Part shown: positions 7,075-9,370 of the stretch, one piece after another
Layout: the number at the start of each line of letters is the position of its first letter
Position numbering within the stretch: position 1 is the first letter of the stretch
Assembly: GCA_017849315.1 (NCBI GenBank)
Contig: JAFIHQ010000078.1
Coordinates: 1-9,370 of the forward strand
Direction of reading: 5' to 3'
Length of the DNA stretch: 9,370 nt
Source of the DNA: Treponema sp.
GTDB taxonomy: Bacteria; Spirochaetota; Spirochaetia; Treponematales; Rectinemataceae
Notes under the pieces: model-generated
Database searches by the model: none
Seen by the model: only the letters and a program-made list of their open reading frames with translations
What the model was told of the DNA's origin: nothing
Program-made: the position numbers and the translations under genes

Positions 7075-7896
7075 TTAGGGCATCACTGTGAATTCCTGCA
7101 CGAGTTGAATCGAACTTTCGACGTGGCGCACCCCAGCCATTCCCCGAGTAATCGCGACTGCGCTGTCGATCGACGCCTGCGTATTGGCAACCCCATGCAG
7201 TGCAACAATTCCATTGTCCGCAATAACTTCAAGGAAGTGAATCGGAATTCTATTCTTGTAGATGATCTCAGTAATGATTTGCTGTGCAAGATAGAGATCC
7301 GCCATTTTTTGTACACCGGCAGTCTCTTTGTCTTGCCCAATAAGCGAAGACCTAAGAGAATCGATCAGGTGTGCAGCGGTTACAGGGTCTACCCGCATCG
7401 TATTGATGGTAAGGTCATATTCTCGAGAGTCGTTCCAGTTGCAGGAAAAATAGAACTTGTGAAAGCCTCCCCGGTCTCGATCGGACTGCTCCAACATCTG
7501 CACCGCCCGCTTGTTGTCGCAATGATACATAGCTTTTGTCTTCTCAATCCGTAAGGCCATAGGAGCAACTATCTTTACAGAAAGAACATTGGGCACATCT
7601 TTAAGAATATGATGTGCGCCGCGTCCCATAATAATACAATCGTTCTCCCGCGCAGCTTCCAAAAGAGCGGTCTTTAGAAAATGAAGGTAGTCCTCGTGCT
7701 GCTGCGAAAGTGATGCCCAAAAACCCGGACTTTTTTCGTCGAATTTTTCCCGCTTCTCGGCACTAAGACCAATCTCGCTCAACCGCTTTTCCAAGTAATC
7801 CTTATCAATGAGCCGATACCCGTTGATACGCATGAGTTCGTGCGCTGTTTCTTCGCCGAGGGAAGCAAGTTCTCGCGCTATTGCTATTATGGCCAT
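7075..7896 (-). CDS. Cytidylate-kinase-like protein with C-terminal BON domain
   Basis: 273 residues, predicted cytosolic with no signal peptide or membrane segment. Residues 1-180 resemble the cytidylate-kinase-like family: an N-terminal beta strand and loop (IAIARELASLGEETA), YRLIDKDYL (27-34), the family signature CIIMGRGAHHIL (87-98), a lid-like Asp/Arg-rich stretch (SDRDRGG, 138-144) and YDLTINT (160-166). The N-terminal loop has no GxxGxGK[ST] Walker A lysine, and even the family's usual GSGG is altered to LASLG. Residues about 203-267 form a BON-like domain (HFLEVIADNGIVALHGVANT, then GVRHVES). Nucleotide or phospho-ligand binding is inferred; kinase activity is uncertain. The start is well supported: AGGAGGG lies seven bases before the ATG. 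It heads the minus-strand run with rlmB and hexokinase. Confidence 0.82.
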   Translation of the reverse strand: MAIIAIARELASLGEETAHELMRINGYRLIDKDYLEKRLSEIGLSAEKREKFDEKSPGFWASLSQQHEDYLHFLKTALLEAARENDCIIMGRGAHHILKDVPNVLSVKIVAPMALRIEKTKAMYHCDNKRAVQMLEQSDRDRGGFHKFYFSCNWNDSREYDLTINTMRVDPVTAAHLIDSLRSSLIGQDKETAGVQKMADLYLAQQIITEIIYKNRIPIHFLEVIADNGIVALHGVANTQASIDSAVAITRGMAGVRHVESSIQLVQEFTVMP

Positions 7897-7916
7897 ATTT
7901 AATCCCTCCTATCTCA

Positions 7917-7945
7917 ACTTTAAGACCAGAAATAGCAGAAGTCAA
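7917..7945 (-). promoter_or_regulatory. Sigma70-type promoter of the kinase-like/BON gene
   Basis: The minus strand reads TTGACT (7940-7945), a 17-base spacer, then TAAAGT (7917-7922). The predicted transcription start near 7910 falls at the 5' edge of the AGGAGGG ribosome binding site (7904-7910). The leader would be about 14 bases long. Confidence 0.55.
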
Positions 7946-7973
7946 ATAATTTATTCATGTTGGGCAATGCGGG

Positions 7974-8000
7974 GTGAACACTGTGAAGTGAGTACTGTGA
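7974..8000. repeat. Two 13-bp direct repeats in the divergent intergenic region
   Basis: GTGAACACTGTGA (7974-7986) and GTGAGTACTGTGA (7988-8000) match at 11 of 13 positions and start exactly 14 bases apart. A partial third motif, GTGAGCACT (7997-8005), overlaps the second copy. They lie about 65-90 bases upstream of the predicted start of the kinase-like gene and about 110-130 bases upstream of the transporter start. This could be a regulator binding site; no regulator is visible here. Confidence 0.5.
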
Positions 8001-8071
8001 GCACTCCAGATAAATGTATATTTATTAATTCATTTCTACAGAGATTTCGGCCACCCTGTAACCAAAACCCG

Positions 8072-8100
8072 TGGATTCTGGCAAGACAAATCGATATACT
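8072..8100 (+). promoter_or_regulatory. Weak promoter with -10 TATACT before the EamA transporter gene
   Basis: TATACT at 8095-8100 is followed by eight bases and the ATG. The best -35 at a 17-base spacer is TGGATT (8072-8077), three of six matches. No Shine-Dalgarno sequence precedes the ATG, which again suggests a leaderless transcript. Confidence 0.4.
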
Positions 8101-8108
8101 CGATTTTT

Positions 8109-9020
8109 ATGGATAAACTTGGCGCTCTGGCCGCATTTGGTACGGCTTGTTGCTGGGCTGTGTCTCCGCTGTTTTTTGAATCTTCATCCAAGAAGCTCGG
8201 CGCACTTGCTGTCAATTTTTGGAAGGTAATTTTTGCTTTTGCGTTTCTTACGCTTACTGGATGGATAAGTCGAGGCATACCGCTGCCGACCGATGCAACG
8301 CCCCGAGCTTGGCTTTTCCTTTCTTTATCAGGAATTGCAGGTTTCGTATTCTCCGATTTCTTTATGTTCAATGCCTATGTCTACATAGGAGCAAGAAAAG
8401 CCGTAGTTTTTCAGGCCATTACACCCTTCTTTACGGCATTTTTCGCTTATCTTTTTTTAGGCGAGACAATGGCCCCTGTAAGGTTTATCGGAATGGTGAT
8501 TGTCGTGGCAGGCATTCTTATGGTTGTTGTGCCGCGACATCAGACAAAAGAAGAACGGAAGAACGAAGAGCTTAAGATGCCCAAGCTACGAAAAGGTTAT
8601 CTCTTTGCCTTCCTATCCACAGTCTTTCAGGCGGCAGGCCTAATTCTATCCAAAGTTGGATTGGGTAATTACGACGTGATTGCAGGGACTCAAATCAGAA
8701 TTCTGGCAGCCATTGTGGGGTTTGCCATTCATGCGCTCGTCATTGGTCAGTCCAAACACATTTTTGTCGAATCCCCGAAGGACAAAGGGGGTATGCGCTC
8801 AATTTTTGCAGGTTCTATTTTTGGACCTTTCCTGGGCGTGGTATTCTCCCTTTTTGCAGTACAAAACACACAGGCTGGCACCGCGAGTACCCTTATGGCG
8901 CTCACCCCTGTGCTCATAATTCCGCCGTCGGTATTGATTTTGAAACAAAAGACGTCGTGGAAGGAAGTTGTCGGGGCTACCGTGGCTGTTTGCGGAGCCG
9001 CACTTTTCTTCATGCTCTGA
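8109..9020 (+). CDS. EamA/DMT-family membrane transporter
   Basis: 303-residue inner-membrane protein of the drug/metabolite transporter superfamily. It has two EamA repeats (about 5-140 and 162-302), each with about five hydrophobic helices, ten in all. A charged cytosolic linker (about 143-161, KEERKNEELKMPKLRK) separates them. The first repeat ends in the characteristic PFFTAFFAYLFLGE, and the second has the matching LTPVLIIPPSVLILKQK. The N-terminus begins directly with helix 1 (GALAAFGTACCWAVSPLFF), which supports the ATG at 8109 despite the missing ribosome binding site. The substrate cannot be read from sequence: DMT proteins export amino acids, purines or other metabolites. The downstream tdh gene has its own promoter, so cotranscription is not required. 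Confidence 0.9.
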   Translation: MDKLGALAAFGTACCWAVSPLFFESSSKKLGALAVNFWKVIFAFAFLTLTGWISRGIPLPTDATPRAWLFLSLSGIAGFVFSDFFMFNAYVYIGARKAVVFQAITPFFTAFFAYLFLGETMAPVRFIGMVIVVAGILMVVVPRHQTKEERKNEELKMPKLRKGYLFAFLSTVFQAAGLILSKVGLGNYDVIAGTQIRILAAIVGFAIHALVIGQSKHIFVESPKDKGGMRSIFAGSIFGPFLGVVFSLFAVQNTQAGTASTLMALTPVLIIPPSVLILKQKTSWKEVVGATVAVCGAALFFML

Positions 9021-9033
9021 ACTGCTGGGGATC

Positions 9034-9068
9034 GATTTCGAGTTTTTGATTTCGACTTTTCGATTTCG
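9034..9068 (+). repeat. Three GATTTCG repeats with 14-bp period upstream of tdh
   Basis: GATTTCG occurs at 9034-9040, 9048-9054 and 9062-9068, exactly 14 bases apart. The first two share a longer unit, GATTTCGA(G/C)TTTT(T/C). The array fills most of the 90-base gap after the transporter gene and covers the -35 region of tdh. It could be an operator or a local duplication. Confidence 0.75.
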
Positions 9069-9078
9069 GGCGTATAAT
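9051..9078 (+). promoter_or_regulatory. tdh: Promoter of tdh with consensus -10 TATAAT
   Basis: A perfect TATAAT lies at 9073-9078. The -35 is poor: TTCGAC at 9051-9056 with a 16-base spacer. The predicted transcription start is near 9085, giving a leader of about 26 bases with AAGGAG at 9097-9102. A poor -35 overlapped by repeats fits an activator-dependent or repressed promoter, but that is inference. Confidence 0.6.
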
Positions 9079-9110
9079 GGGACTACTGATGAAGAAAAGG
9101 AGATAACGCT

Positions 9111-9370
9111 ATGAAAGCCTTAGTCAAGAGCAAAGCGGAAGTTGGCCTTTGGATGGAAGATGTTCCAATACCCGCTATAGGAGATAATGACGTACTTATC
9201 AAGGTCAAGAAGACCGCTATTTGTGGAACTGATGTTCATATATGGAGTTGGAACGACTGGGCGCAAAAGACCATCAAAGTGGGACAGACTGCCGGCCACG
9301 AGTTTGTGGGAACGATCGTAGACATGGGCAGGGCGGTCCGCGGCTACAAAATTGGCGAGCGGGTGTCCGC
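9111..9370 (+). CDS. tdh: L-threonine 3-dehydrogenase, N-terminal part (3' end outside window)
   Basis: Zinc- and NAD-dependent medium-chain dehydrogenase that oxidises L-threonine to 2-amino-3-ketobutyrate, the first step of threonine breakdown to glycine. The first 86 residues are visible, about a quarter of a protein usually near 340. They align without gaps, by memory, to E. coli Tdh: KKTAICGTDVHIW carries Cys38, Thr40 and His43, and GHEFVG carries His63 and Glu64, all at the same residue numbers. The threonine-type signature (ICGTDVHIW...WAQKTI) separates it from sorbitol and alcohol dehydrogenases. AAGGAG lies eight bases before the ATG. The usual partner kbl may lie beyond the window. 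Confidence 0.94.
   Translation, partial: MKALVKSKAEVGLWMEDVPIPAIGDNDVLIKVKKTAICGTDVHIWSWNDWAQKTIKVGQTAGHEFVGTIVDMGRAVRGYKIGERVS

Noticed and set aside
7105..7554. 149-codon plus-strand open frame
   Set aside because: It is antisense to the kinase-like/BON gene and has no ribosome binding site or family motif, so it is a shadow frame.
8036..8371. 111-codon minus-strand open frame reaching into the divergent gap
   Set aside because: It mostly overlaps the EamA gene in antisense, with a low-complexity product and no ribosome binding site.
9021..9072. Terminator after the EamA gene
   Set aside because: T-rich runs are present, but I find no stable stem before them. The sequence is better described as the GATTTCG repeat array.
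1..9370. CRISPR array, transposase, tRNA or rRNA gene, phage or toxin-antitoxin module
   Set aside because: No matching repeats, cloverleaf sequence or protein motifs were seen. All long coding frames are explained by housekeeping families.

Overview
The window carries eight bacterial protein-coding genes: six complete and two cut by the window edges. There are no RNA genes, mobile elements, CRISPR arrays or phage-like stretches. Base composition is close to even and coding density is high. No gap between genes exceeds about 212 bases. The content is core metabolism and RNA maturation. A eukaryotic-type hexokinase, a single-chain PyrB-PyrI aspartate transcarbamoylase and a cytidylate-kinase-like/BON fusion together suggest a spirochaete, perhaps a Treponema or Rectinema relative. 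This placement is inferred from gene content and recalled family distribution, not from a search.

Layout. Positions 1-353 (+) hold the C-terminal four fifths of ribose-5-phosphate isomerase B. Converging on it is a beta-CASP metallo-beta-lactamase RNA hydrolase (383-1801, -). A 92-base divergent promoter region separates that gene from an RlmD/RumA-type RNA m5U methyltransferase (1894-3078, +), followed 47 bases later by fused pyrBI (3126-4715, +). Converging on pyrBI is a minus-strand run of three genes in the order cytidylate-kinase-like/BON protein (7075-7896), RlmB-type 2'-O-methyltransferase (6241-6999) and hexokinase (4814-6226). Divergent from that run, across a 212-base region, is an EamA/DMT membrane transporter (8109-9020, +). 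The window ends in the first 86 codons of threonine 3-dehydrogenase (9111 onward, +).

How the genes relate. Three products act on RNA: the MBL hydrolase and two rRNA methyltransferases of different folds. Hexokinase and RpiB serve sugar-phosphate metabolism, and PyrBI starts pyrimidine synthesis. The kinase-like protein resembles a CMP kinase but lacks a normal P-loop. I see no dedicated multi-gene system. This is a housekeeping region whose interest lies in details.

Those details are: three genes without a Shine-Dalgarno sequence whose -10-like hexamers lie 7-9 bases before the start codon, suggesting leaderless mRNAs; two separate 14-bp-periodic repeat sets in promoter regions; a 9-bp perfect inverted repeat whose 3' arm ends on the rlmB GTG start codon; a 12-bp in-frame tandem repeat inside hexokinase; and an apparent excess of GAATTC.
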